Assembly: GCA_963743945.1 (NCBI GenBank)
Contig: CAVURO010000005.1
Coordinates: 1 to 64,000, forward strand
Source: JACOTK01 sp963743945
Lineage (GTDB): Bacteria > Actinomycetota > Acidimicrobiia > Acidimicrobiales > CADCSY01
Length of the DNA: 64,000 bases
Direction of reading: 5' to 3'
Shown here: positions 55,899 to 64,000 of the stretch, piece by piece
How the letters are laid out: each line of letters opens with the position of its first letter
Position numbering within the stretch: position 1 is the first letter of the stretch
Notes under the pieces: model-generated
What the model was told of the DNA's origin: nothing
The model's database searches: none
Seen by the model: only the letters and a program-made list of their open reading frames with translations
Translations under genes and position numbers: made by a program

Positions 55899-57308
55899 AT
55901 GGCCAAGCCTCCTGTTCTGACGCCCCAAGCCGACGACTTCCCTCGGTGGTACCAGGATGTGGTCGCCAAGGCCGAGCTTGCGGACAACGGCCCGGTTCGA
56001 GGGACCATGGTGATTCGTCCCTACGCCTACGCCATCTGGGAGCGCATGCAGGCTGATCTCGATCGGCGGATCAAGGCAACAGGGACACAGAACGCGTACT
56101 TCCCGCTCTTCATCCCCGAGAGCTTCCTGACGAGGGAGGCGGAACACGTCGAAGGGTTCAGTCCCGAGCTCGCCGTGGTGACCCATGGAGGCGGCCGGGA
56201 GCTCGAGGAGCCCGTGGTGGTGCGACCCACGAGTGAGACCGTCATCAACGCCTACTTCTCGAAATGGGTGCAGAGCCATCGTGACCTGCCCCTGTTGATC
56301 AACCAGTGGGCGAACGTGGTCCGATGGGAGATGCGGCCGAGGCTCTTTCTCCGCACGACCGAGTTCCTCTGGCAGGAGGGTCACACGGCGCACGCGACCG
56401 AGGACCAGGCGCGGGCATTCAGCCTCGGCATCCTGAACGACGTGTACGAACGCTTCATGGTCGATGTTCTCGCTATTCCCGTCCTTCTCGGGCGCAAGAC
56501 CAACCGGGAACGATTCGCCGGTGCGACGAACACCTATACCTGCGAAGCGATGATGGGCGACGGCAAGGCGCTTCAGATGGGCACGAGCCACGAGCTCGGT
56601 CAGAACTTCTCCAAGGCGTTCGACACGGTGTATCTCGACCAATCGGGCGAGCAGGTGCACGTTTGGCAAACCTCGTGGGGTGTTTCGACACGGATGGTGG
56701 GCGGGCTCATCATGTGCCATGGCGACGACCGTGGCCTGCGGGTCCCGCCCGCGCTTGCGGCGCTGCAGGCGGTCGTGATGGTGGTGCGTGAAGAGGATGG
56801 TGCAGGAGACCAGGCGGCAGCCATCTGCGACCGACTGAAGGCAGCCGGTGTGCGAGCCCAGCTCGACGATCGGGTCGAGACGAGCTTCGGGCGTCGATCG
56901 GTCGACTGGGAGCTCAAGGGCGTTCCGATTCGCATCGAGGTCGGTCCCCGTGACCTGGCCGGCGGCATTGTCACCCTCGTGCGTCGGGACAGTGGTGACA
57001 AATCCCCCGTGCCTCTGGGTGAGGTCGTCGAGCGCGTGCAGGGCGGGTTGTCGGCGATCCAGGGCGCGCTGCTGGCGGAGGCGACGCGCCGCCGGGACGA
57101 GCGAACGGTCGACGTCACGACGGTGGAGGACGCTGCGGAGGCCGCCCGAACCGGCTTCGCTCGGATGCCATGGGCTCTCCTGGGTGAGGACGGCGAGGGC
57201 CGGCTGGCCGGCCATGGCGTTTCGGTACGATGTCTGCAGGCATCCGATGGCTCGGTGCCGAGTCCAGGCGACTCCGATCTGATCGCCATCGTGGCAAGGG
57301 CATACTGA
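55899..57308 (+). CDS. proS: Prolyl-tRNA synthetase, short (archaeal/eukaryal-type) form
   Basis: Class II synthetase of 469 aa lacking the bacterial-type editing insertion. Motif 1 region RGTMVIRPYAYAIWERMQ, motif 2 VVRWEMRPRLFLRTTEFLWQEGHTAH (in pieces) and motif 3 GLIMCHGDDRGLRVPPALA are clear, followed by the anticodon-binding domain (VRAQLDDRVETSFGRRSVDWELKGVPIRIEVGPRD in pieces). This type occurs patchily in bacteria. 60 bp separate it from ispG, and a 320-bp gap with promoter elements follows. Confidence 0.95.
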   Translation: MAKPPVLTPQADDFPRWYQDVVAKAELADNGPVRGTMVIRPYAYAIWERMQADLDRRIKATGTQNAYFPLFIPESFLTREAEHVEGFSPELAVVTHGGGRELEEPVVVRPTSETVINAYFSKWVQSHRDLPLLINQWANVVRWEMRPRLFLRTTEFLWQEGHTAHATEDQARAFSLGILNDVYERFMVDVLAIPVLLGRKTNRERFAGATNTYTCEAMMGDGKALQMGTSHELGQNFSKAFDTVYLDQSGEQVHVWQTSWGVSTRMVGGLIMCHGDDRGLRVPPALAALQAVVMVVREEDGAGDQAAAICDRLKAAGVRAQLDDRVETSFGRRSVDWELKGVPIRIEVGPRDLAGGIVTLVRRDSGDKSPVPLGEVVERVQGGLSAIQGALLAEATRRRDERTVDVTTVEDAAEAARTGFARMPWALLGEDGEGRLAGHGVSVRCLQASDGSVPSPGDSDLIAIVARAY

Positions 57309-57488
57309 CCGACCGGGCGATGCACGATCGGCGCCCGGCCGGTCCGGTTCCTTCGAGCCACTCGGACGGGAGCCGGCCCGTCGGACGAGCATGGAGCGCC
57401 AGGTCTCCCTCGTGGGCTGCATCGGGATCGCTCCACTCGTCGAGGCGATCGCCCGGCACGGCGCGCGGCAACATGGGCCCGGAAGGGC

Positions 57489-57494
57489 TATACT
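57489..57494 (+). promoter_or_regulatory. Putative -10 box of the rimP-nusA-infB operon
   Basis: TATACT in the context GGGCTATACTCGCG, close to the rpsB promoter context GGGTCTATACTCAC. No clear -35 element. It would give a leader of about 130 nt containing the attenuator-like hairpin. Confidence 0.5.
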
Positions 57495-57538
57495 CGCGCT
57501 GCCGTTGATTTCGATTTGTGGCTTTTGGCCAAGGAAAG

Positions 57539-57570
57539 ACGTGGGCTTTGGCCCACGTTTTCTTTTCCCC
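57539..57570 (+). terminator. Attenuator-like hairpin with T-tract in the rimP leader
   Basis: ACGTGGGC (57539-57546) / GCCCACGT (57551-57558), an 8-bp perfect stem with a TTTG loop, followed by TTTCTTTTCC. It has intrinsic-terminator form but sits about 45 nt inside the predicted leader, 70 nt before rimP. A smaller hairpin TGGC-TTTTG-GCCA precedes it at 57518-57530. This 320-bp gap after proS otherwise holds only the promoter and no gene. Confidence 0.65.
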
Positions 57571-57628
57571 GGTTCCGAGCGCAACGGTGGGTGATCCGGA
57601 CGACGAGTTGAGCGAAGGGAGGAGAGCG

Positions 57629-58135
57629 ATGATCGAGAGCGAGCAGTTGATCGACCTCGTGCTCCCCGTGGTGGCCGAGCTCGGGGCCGATCTCTATGAC
57701 CTCGAACTTCTCACCGGTACGGTGCGCGTCCTGGTGGACAAGCCCGGCGGCATCGACACCGACACGCTCGGCAAGGTGACCCGGGTGGTGTCGAGCCTTC
57801 TCGACGACGTTGACCCCTCGACCGATCGGTACCTGCTGGAGGTGTCGAGTCCCGGCATCGAGCGGCCGCTTCGTCTGCAACGGCACTTCGAGGCAGCCAT
57901 CGGATCGACGGTCAAGATCAAGACCGTTCCGGGCGTCGAGGGTGCACGACGCGTCGAGGGCGTCCTGGTGGCCGCCGACGATGCGGGGTGCACGGTGGTC
58001 CTGGACGACGGATCGCGCCAATTCGCCTATGACGAGATCGAGCGGGCCAACATCGTTTTCGACTGGGGTTCGGCAGGGGTCCGGACGGCGAACAATCACG
58101 GGGGATCGAAGACGAGGAAGGTTGCAAAGGCATGA
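57629..58135 (+). CDS. rimP: Ribosome maturation factor RimP, 168 aa
   Basis: Needed for 30S assembly. IDLVLPVVAELGADLYDLELL, VLVDKPGGIDTDTLGKVTRVVSSLLD, and the conserved YLLEVSSPGIERPLR mark the family, with the C-terminal SH3-like domain (GVLVAADDAGCTVVLDDGS). ATG 57629 has GGGAGGAG upstream. Overlaps nusA by ATGA. Confidence 0.96.
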   Translation: MIESEQLIDLVLPVVAELGADLYDLELLTGTVRVLVDKPGGIDTDTLGKVTRVVSSLLDDVDPSTDRYLLEVSSPGIERPLRLQRHFEAAIGSTVKIKTVPGVEGARRVEGVLVAADDAGCTVVLDDGSRQFAYDEIERANIVFDWGSAGVRTANNHGGSKTRKVAKA

Positions 58136-59415
58136 GCGGCAATTTCGAGATCATGGAAGCCCTTCAGGCGCTTGCGCTCGACCGGGGCATCAGCGTCGAC
58201 ACGCTGTTGGATGCCTTGGCGAACGCCTTGGTGTCGGCCTACAAGAGAATGCCCAAGGCCGCCGAGGAGGCCTATGTCACGATCGACGCCGAGTCCTTTG
58301 ACATCAGGGTCTACGGCCAGGAGCTCGATGACGACGGCAACGTCGTCCGCGAGTGGGACGACACGCCGAGCGATTTCGGCCGCATCGCCGCGCAGACGGC
58401 GAAGCAGGTGCTCACCCAGCGGGTGCGTGAGGCGGAGCGAGAGCTCAAGTACGAGGAATATGCCGGCCGCGAGGGCGACATCGTCACCGGGCTCGTCCAG
58501 CAGACCGACAGCCGGTTCACGCTGCTGGACCTGGGCAAGGTCGAGGCCCTTCTGCCTCAGGCCGAGCAGGTCCCCTACGAGCGTCCCGAACCCGGGTCAC
58601 GTCTCAAGGCCTACATCGTCGAGGTTCGCAACAACGCCCGCGGCCCCCAGATCGTGGTGAGCCGCACCCACCCGGGGCTGATCAAACGGCTCTTCGAGCT
58701 CGAGGTCCCCGAGATCGCCGACGGCGTGGTGGAGTTCAAGGCCGTGGCCCGCGAGCCGGGCCATCGGACCAAGCTTGCCGTCTGGTCCCACGACCGAAAC
58801 GTCGACCCCGTCGGCGCCTGCGTCGGGGCTCGGGGAGCGCGGGTACGCATGGTGGTCAACGAGCTGCGAGGCGAGAAAATCGACATCGTCCCGTTCTCGG
58901 AGGACACCCAGGAGTTCATCACCAAGGCGCTCGCACCTGCGAAGGTCAAGGAGGTGCGCCTCGATCAGGAATCAGGCGTAGCGGAAGTCATCGTCCCCGA
59001 TTACCAGCTCTCGTTGGCGATCGGCAAGGAGGGTCAGAACGCCCGTCTTGCAGCCAGGCTGACGGGTTGGCGGGTGGACATCAAGAGTGAGAGCCAGCTT
59101 GCCGAAGAGGAAGCCGGCTATTCCGGCGAGGAATGGGCCGAGGGCGAGTGGATCGAGGATCCTGAAACCCATGAGATGGTGTGGCGTCCCGCCGAGGGTG
59201 GACCGGCGGTGACCGCCGAGGAATGGAGTCACGGCGAGGCCGAGATTGCCTCGGTCATGGTGGACGGTGCCTCCGTGGACCCGGTTGCACCGGCCGCACC
59301 GGTTGACGGGGAAGCAGTTGGCGGGGAAGCAGTTGGCGGGATGGTTGCCGATACGCTGGAACGAGTCACGGGAGCCGGCGGGGAACAGAGCGAGCCCATG
59401 GAGGACGCCCCATAA
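58132..59415 (+). CDS. nusA: Transcription termination/antitermination factor NusA
   Basis: NTD (LDRGISVDTLLDALANALVSAYKRM), S1 domain (YAGREGDIVTGLVQQTDSRFTLLDLG in pieces), KH1 (DPVGACVGARGARVRMVVNELRGEKIDIV in pieces) and KH2 (LAIGKEGQNARLAARLTGW) are all present. The C-terminal 80 residues are acidic with a direct duplication GEAVGGEAVGG. 427 aa. Coupled to rimP. Confidence 0.97.
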   Translation: MSGNFEIMEALQALALDRGISVDTLLDALANALVSAYKRMPKAAEEAYVTIDAESFDIRVYGQELDDDGNVVREWDDTPSDFGRIAAQTAKQVLTQRVREAERELKYEEYAGREGDIVTGLVQQTDSRFTLLDLGKVEALLPQAEQVPYERPEPGSRLKAYIVEVRNNARGPQIVVSRTHPGLIKRLFELEVPEIADGVVEFKAVAREPGHRTKLAVWSHDRNVDPVGACVGARGARVRMVVNELRGEKIDIVPFSEDTQEFITKALAPAKVKEVRLDQESGVAEVIVPDYQLSLAIGKEGQNARLAARLTGWRVDIKSESQLAEEEAGYSGEEWAEGEWIEDPETHEMVWRPAEGGPAVTAEEWSHGEAEIASVMVDGASVDPVAPAAPVDGEAVGGEAVGGMVADTLERVTGAGGEQSEPMEDAP

Positions 59416-59438
59416 TCCCCAGATCTGTCGGGAGCCGT

Positions 59439-59729
59439 TTGCCGGTACGACGTACCTGCATCGGATGTCGCCAGGTCCGACCTGTGGCGGAACTTTTTCG
59501 TGTGACCCGACAAGGTGACGCCAGACTGGCGGAGGGGCGCACGCTCCCCGGTCGAGGAGCATGGCTGTGCGCAGGATCGCCGGCGTGCCTGCAACTCGCC
59601 GGCAAGAGGAAGGCATTCAGCCGGGCACTACGAGGCCCGGTCGATCAGGATTCCATCGAATCGCTTCGTGCGGCGATGGCTGAACGTGCGAGGATAGGAC
59701 GCGACGCCGACCACGGTCGTGGCGACTGA
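59439..59729 (+). CDS. ylxR: YlxR/RnpM family RNA-binding protein, 96 aa
   Basis: DUF448: VRRTCIGCRQVRPVAELFRVTR and GRGAWLCAGSPACLQLAGKRKAFSRAL give the paired cysteines and the RGA(W/Y) motif. Homologues bind RNase P RNA. TTG start at 59439, 23 bp after nusA. Position between nusA and infB is conserved. Confidence 0.94.
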   Translation: MPVRRTCIGCRQVRPVAELFRVTRQGDARLAEGRTLPGRGAWLCAGSPACLQLAGKRKAFSRALRGPVDQDSIESLRAAMAERARIGRDADHGRGD

Positions 59730-59756
59730 GTAGGGAAAAAAGGGGCGATAAGCAAC

Positions 59757-62700
59757 TTGGCAGCAAAAATCCGGGTCTACGAGCTCGCTCGCGAACTCGG
59801 GCTCACCAACAAAGAGACACTCGATCTGTGCGACGTGCTCGGGATCGGCGTCAAGAGCCATTCCTCGGGCATCGTCGAGGCCCAGGCTGATCGTGTACGC
59901 CGCAAGGCTGACGCGCTGGGGATTCGCCGTGACGTTCAGCCCGAAGAGCCGGAGTCGGCCAAATCCGCGACCAAGAAGGCGCCGGCCGGGAAGGCTGCCG
60001 CCGAGCGGGTCGATGAGTCATCCGACGCGGGCCCCGGTGTGCAGCCCACCATCCCCTCGGCCGGCGAGCCCCCCGCCCGTGAGCACCGAAGTGCTCCGGC
60101 GACGCCCGGTGACGCCGCCTCCGTTCCGACCCAGCCGACTCCCGGTCGTGTGGTCAGCAGTCGACCTGCCGCTCGAGCCGGGGCGGCCACACCGACCACC
60201 GCGACACCGGCCACCGCGACACCGACCACAACGACGCCTGCCACAGCGACACCGCCACAACGACGCCTGCCACAGCGACGCCTGCCACAACGACACCTGC
60301 CACAACGACGCCTGCCACAACGACGCCTGCCACAACGACGCTACGCCCTGCCACAACGACCCCGCCCACAGGTTCGCCGACCACCGCGACACCGGCCGTT
60401 GCTGTGGCGCCACCTGTCGTACCCGCCGGGGAGGCGTCATCGACTCCGGTTCCCGGCGCGCCGGCATCACCTGCGTCCGACGTACCCACCTCTGCAGGAC
60501 CGGCGACGGTTCCGCCCCCTGCCGGGCAGCGTCCGCCGCCGCCCGGTCCACCGCTCGCGCCCGGCGACCGTCCGGTTCCGCCCCCACCTGGCTTCATGCG
60601 GGGTCCCGGCGGCAAGCCCATTCCACCACCACCGGGCGGGCCTCCTCGTTCGGCCACCGGCAAGCCCATCCCTCCCCCACCCGGTGGGGCGCCGAGAGAA
60701 GATCAGCGTTCCGGCGCAACGTCGGGTTCGGGTCCCCGAGGTCCCGGCCGAGGGCCCTCGTCACCGACGGGGCGCACGACTGCGCCAGGTGCGGGTCGAC
60801 CCGGAATGGGGCGTCCTTCGGGCGGTCCCGGTTCCGGCGGTCCGGGTGGACCCGGGGGATCCCCCGGGGGTGGCCCCGGCGGTCAGATGTTGCGGCCCGG
60901 ACAGGTTCCGGGTGCCGGCGGTCGTCCCGGTGGTCCCGGTCGAGGGGCGCCCGGTGGGCCCCGTCGTCGCAAGAGCGGAGGACGTCGACGTCGCAATCGT
61001 GAGGAGCTGCAGCCTCAGGGCCTGCCGGTCTACACACCCGACAACGCTCCCATCCCCGAGGGCGAGATCATCATCGAACGGGGTTCGACCGCCAAGGAGC
61101 TTGGTCCCAAGCTCAACCGGTCGGCTGCCGACGTGGTGCGATTCCTCCTGCAACAGGGCGAGATGATCACGGCAACCCAGACGCTCTCGGACGACATGAT
61201 CGAGCTGTTCGCCGCCGAGATCGGTGCGACGGTTCAGCTCGTGAACCCGGGCGAGGCGCAGGAGGCGACGCTTCAGCAGCTTCTCGAAGTGCTCGACCAG
61301 GAAGATGAGGATGAGACACACCTTCAGCCTCGGCCTCCGGTGATCACCGTCATGGGCCATGTCGATCACGGCAAAACCCTGCTGCTCGACCGCATTCGTT
61401 CGGCCAACGTCGTCGAAGGCGAAGCCGGGGGCATCACGCAGCACATCGGCGCCTACCAGGTCGAGCGGGGCGGCAGGATGCTGACCTTTATCGACACCCC
61501 CGGTCACGAGGCCTTCACCTCGATGCGGGCACGAGGCGCCGACGTCACCGACATCGTCATTCTCGTCGTGGCAGCAGACGACGGCGTCATGCCCACGACG
61601 CTCGAAGCCCTCGCCCATGCTCGCGCGGCGGAGGTCCCCATCATCGTGGCGATCAACAAGATCGACCGCGAAAACGCCGATCCCAATCGGGTGATGCAGC
61701 AGTTGTCCGAGCACGGGCTCGTGCCCGAGCAATGGGGTGGGGACACCATCGTCGTCGAGATCTCCGCGCTGCAGAGCCTGGGTATCGACGACCTGCTGGA
61801 CAACGTCCTGCTCATCGCCGAGGTCGAGGATCTCCGGGCGAATCCGGCCGGCCGCGCCTACGGCGCCGTGCTGGAGGCTCATCTCGATGTCGGTCGTGGT
61901 CCCGTCGCGACGGTGTTGGTGCAGCGAGGAACGCTCAAGGTCGGCGACCCCATGGTTGCCGGGCCGGCGTGGGGCAAGGTTCGTGCGCTCATCGACGACA
62001 CGGGCAAGTCGATCAAGGTTGCGGGACCCTCCATGCCCGTGCAGGTGCTCGGCTTGTCCGAGGTTGCCGGAGCAGGTGATGAGTTCGTCGTCGCTCCTGA
62101 CGACAAGACGGCTCGTCGTGTCGGTGACACCAGAGGCCAATATGCCCGCATCCGGGGGATCGCGGCCGACGCGTCTGCGATCAGCAGTGGCGTCAAGCTC
62201 GAGGACATCTTCGAGCAGATCCAAAAGGGTGAGGCAGCGACGCTCAACCTCGTGCTCAAGGCCGATGTCAACGGGTCGCTCGAGGCCTTGACCGACTCGT
62301 TGCGCAAGCTCGAGCGTGATGAGGTCAAGATCGCCTTCGTGCACCGTGCCGTAGGTGGCGTCACCGAGAACGACGTGCAGTTGGCGGCGACGACCGGTTC
62401 CACCATCATCGGTTTCAACGTTCGTCCCGACCGCAAGGCCAGAACGTTGGCCGAGCTCGAAGGCGTCGAGATCCGCACCTACGAGATCATCTACCAGGTG
62501 ATCGAAGACATCCAGAGCGCCATGATCGGCCTGCTCGAGCCCGAGTTCGAGGAAGTGGTGACCGGTGAGGCCGAGGTTCGCGAGATCTTCCGGGTTCCCC
62601 GCATCGGCGCGATCGCGGGCTGTTACGTGCTCAACGGCACCATCACTCGCGGTTCCAAGGTTCGCTTCCTGCGCGAGGGAACCATCATCTGGAAGGGAGC

Positions 62701-62845
62701 GGTCAACTCGCTCAAGCGCTTCAAGGACGACGCACGGGAGGTCCAAGCCGGTTTCGAGTGCGGCATCGGCCTCTCCGACTTCCAGGACCTCAAGGCAGGC
62801 GACATCATCGAGACCTATTCGGATCGCGAGATCCCCCGCGTCTGA
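59757..62845 (+). CDS. infB: Translation initiation factor IF-2, interrupted by a one-base shift in a tandem repeat
   Basis: From TTG 59757 the IF2_N domain (KIRVYELARELGLTNKETLDLCDVLGI) is in one frame; the rest, from about 60255, is in another. The shift falls in a 15-bp tandem repeat whose second unit has 14 bp (T missing at 60254). Then follow a Pro/Gly-rich linker, a basic stretch, and the G domain with ITVMGHVDHGKTLLLDRI, TFIDTPGHEAFTSMRARG and AINKIDREN, plus domains II-IV ending FQDLKAGDIIETYSDREIPRV. IF-2 is essential, so an assembly error, or internal initiation (for example GTG 60404), should explain it. Composite length is about 1030 aa. Confidence 0.93.
60237..60340 (+). repeat. 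Seven 14-15-bp tandem repeats inside infB
   Basis: Unit CCTGCCACAACGACG (Thr/Pro/Ala coding) at 60237, 60252, 60266, 60281, 60296, 60311 and 60326. The unit at 60252-60265 lacks the T, giving 14 bp. Partial units extend to about 60366. Confidence 0.9.
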
Positions 62846-63001
62846 GCAGATGTCCGATCGGTCATCGGCCATCATCGGGGATTGCGTCATTTCCGTATTT
62901 CGAGTGCGCGGTTCGGCTCCTTACCAACCGTACGGCTCGTCGCGAGCCGGACGGCTGCGATAGGGTCACGCCACGCAGCGACGAGACCTCAGAGGGACAC
63001 C

Positions 63002-64000
63002 ATGCGGAGTTGGCGGAAGCGGAGCGCAGCGGGAGTGGTCGGTGGCCTTCTGGCCGCCGGGATCGTGTCGTTGCAGGCCGGCGAGGGCCTGACTGCCGTA
63101 GCAGCATGGAAGGTCGACGACGCCGCCCGGGTGCCTGCGCCGCCCGCTCCGAAGGCGGACCTCGATGGGGACCGGTTGTTCGATGACCTGGAGGAACGCC
63201 TGATCGACGCACCGTCGGACGAGCGGTTGCCGATCATCGTCTCATTGGATTATCAACTGTCCGCTCCGGTGATCGAGCATCTGGTCGATCGGGTGGGCCC
63301 TCTGGTCATCACGAGCCGGCTTCCCATCGTCAACGGCTTTGCGGCGACAGCCACGGTTTCACAGATCAGGCTGCTCGCGGCGTTGCCCGGGGTTGCCCGG
63401 GTTGAGGAGAACTCACCGGTCCATGCCACCAACGACTCTGCCCAGTCGTCGTTCGGGGTCACCAAGGCACGCCTCGACCTGCCGGGACTCGACGGCGACC
63501 GAGACGGCAGCCCGGCGACGTACTCCGGCGCCGACCTCGTGGCAGCAGTCATCGACACCGGGATCGATCCCGGCCACGTCGACCTCGATGACGGGAAGGT
63601 GATCGGGTTTCACGATCTGGTCAACGGCCGGACGGTTGCCTACGACGACCAGGGCCACGGGTCCCACGTCGCGGCAACGATCGCAGGCGACGGCGAGGGT
63701 CGCTCGGATCGCGCTTACCGGGGGGTTGTTCCCGGCGCCGCTCTCGTTGGCGTCAAGGTGCTGGATGCAAACGGCAGCGGCACGATGGCGGACGTCACGG
63801 CCGGCATCGATTGGGTGGTGGCGAACAAGAGCGCCTACGGCATCGAGGTGATCAACCTCTCGTTGGGATCAGGCGGCTGTTCCGATGGCACGGACGCAAC
63901 CTCGAAGGCCGTGGACAAGGCAAGTGCGGCCGGGATTGTGGTGGTGGTGGCCGCAGGCAATGGCGGGCCGGGGACCTGCACGATCGGCTCACCGGGCGCA
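63002..64000 (+). CDS. Subtilisin-like (S8) secreted protease, cut by the window end
   Basis: ATG 63002 follows GAGGGA. A signal peptide (basic RSWRKR, then hydrophobic AGVVGGLLAAGIVSLQA), a calcium-loop-like DLDGDRLFDDLEE (thrombospondin type-3 style), and an I9-like propeptide ending LPGVARVEENSPVH precede the catalytic domain. The catalytic Asp is in AAVIDTGIDPGH and the His in DDQGHGSHVAATIAG; INLSLGSGG and VVVAAGNGG strands follow. The serine lies beyond position 64000. The 156 bp after infB contain only an inverted repeat CGGCTCG/CGAGCCG (62933-62949) without a T-tract. Confidence 0.9.
   Translation, partial: MRSWRKRSAAGVVGGLLAAGIVSLQAGEGLTAVAAWKVDDAARVPAPPAPKADLDGDRLFDDLEERLIDAPSDERLPIIVSLDYQLSAPVIEHLVDRVGPLVITSRLPIVNGFAATATVSQIRLLAALPGVARVEENSPVHATNDSAQSSFGVTKARLDLPGLDGDRDGSPATYSGADLVAAVIDTGIDPGHVDLDDGKVIGFHDLVNGRTVAYDDQGHGSHVAATIAGDGEGRSDRAYRGVVPGAALVGVKVLDANGSGTMADVTAGIDWVVANKSAYGIEVINLSLGSGGCSDGTDATSKAVDKASAAGIVVVVAAGNGGPGTCTIGSPGA

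Noticed and set aside
62933..62949. Inverted repeat after infB as terminator
   Set aside because: CGGCTCG/CGAGCCG is a good stem but has no following T-tract and lies close to the next gene; left unassigned.

Overview
The window is GC-rich chromosomal DNA from an actinobacterium, most likely an Acidimicrobiia-type lineage. The support is the gene order acpP-rnc-mutM-smc-ftsY, ffh-rpsP-khpA-rimM-trmD-rplS-lepB, comM-dprA-xer-whiG, rpsB-tsf-pyrH-frr-cdsA-dxr-rseP-ispG-proS and rimP-nusA-ylxR-infB. A DUF2469 protein and a mycothiol-dependent maleylpyruvate-isomerase family enzyme, both typical of Actinomycetota, agree. The lineage assignment is inference; no rRNA gene is present.

Layout. (1) 1-5.6 kb is an accessory, decaying region: a tRNA-Cys with its terminator, a DUF1778/GNAT toxin-antitoxin pair, an internally deleted AbiE-type toxin-antitoxin operon behind two related palindromes, two AT-richer hypothetical genes, a 1.19-kb IS3-family insertion sequence with a canonical -1 slippery heptamer, and three gene fragments. 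(2) 5.6-9.9 kb is an exopolysaccharide-like locus: UDP-glucose dehydrogenase, an epimerase remnant, a membrane family 2 glycosyltransferase and a secreted GH128-type glucanase. A perfect 20-bp direct repeat (1815 and 9883) brackets regions 1b and 2. (3) 10-19 kb holds miscellaneous chromosomal genes: zinc-ribbon protein, M15 peptidase with a coupled micro-ORF, a yybP-ykoY manganese riboswitch in front of a TerC-family transporter, CDF-like transporter, CBM48 protein, Rrf2 regulator, DUF1353 and tag. (4) 19-28 kb is a divergent acyl-CoA/aldehyde catabolic cluster of seven enzymes with twin palindromes in the intergenic region. (5) 28-63 kb is the conserved housekeeping block (DNA repair, chromosome condensation, SRP pathway, ribosome maturation, competence, sigma factor, translation factors, phospholipid and isoprenoid synthesis, membrane proteolysis). 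(6) The window ends inside a subtilisin-like protease.

Main points of interest: a secreted LytM-like/lipase fusion between whiG and rpsB in which most zinc ligands of the LytM part are replaced; an attenuator-like hairpin with T-tract in the rimP-nusA-infB leader; a strong hairpin at the expected 5' end of the rpsB transcript; and several translationally coupled micro-ORFs. Five genes (ugd, the glycosyltransferase, the Rrf2 regulator, an aldehyde dehydrogenase and infB) each carry one apparent single-base frameshift. Because infB is essential, at least part of these are probably sequence errors, and 'pseudogene' readings should be treated with care.

All calls come from reading the sequence and from recalled family motifs; no database search was run.
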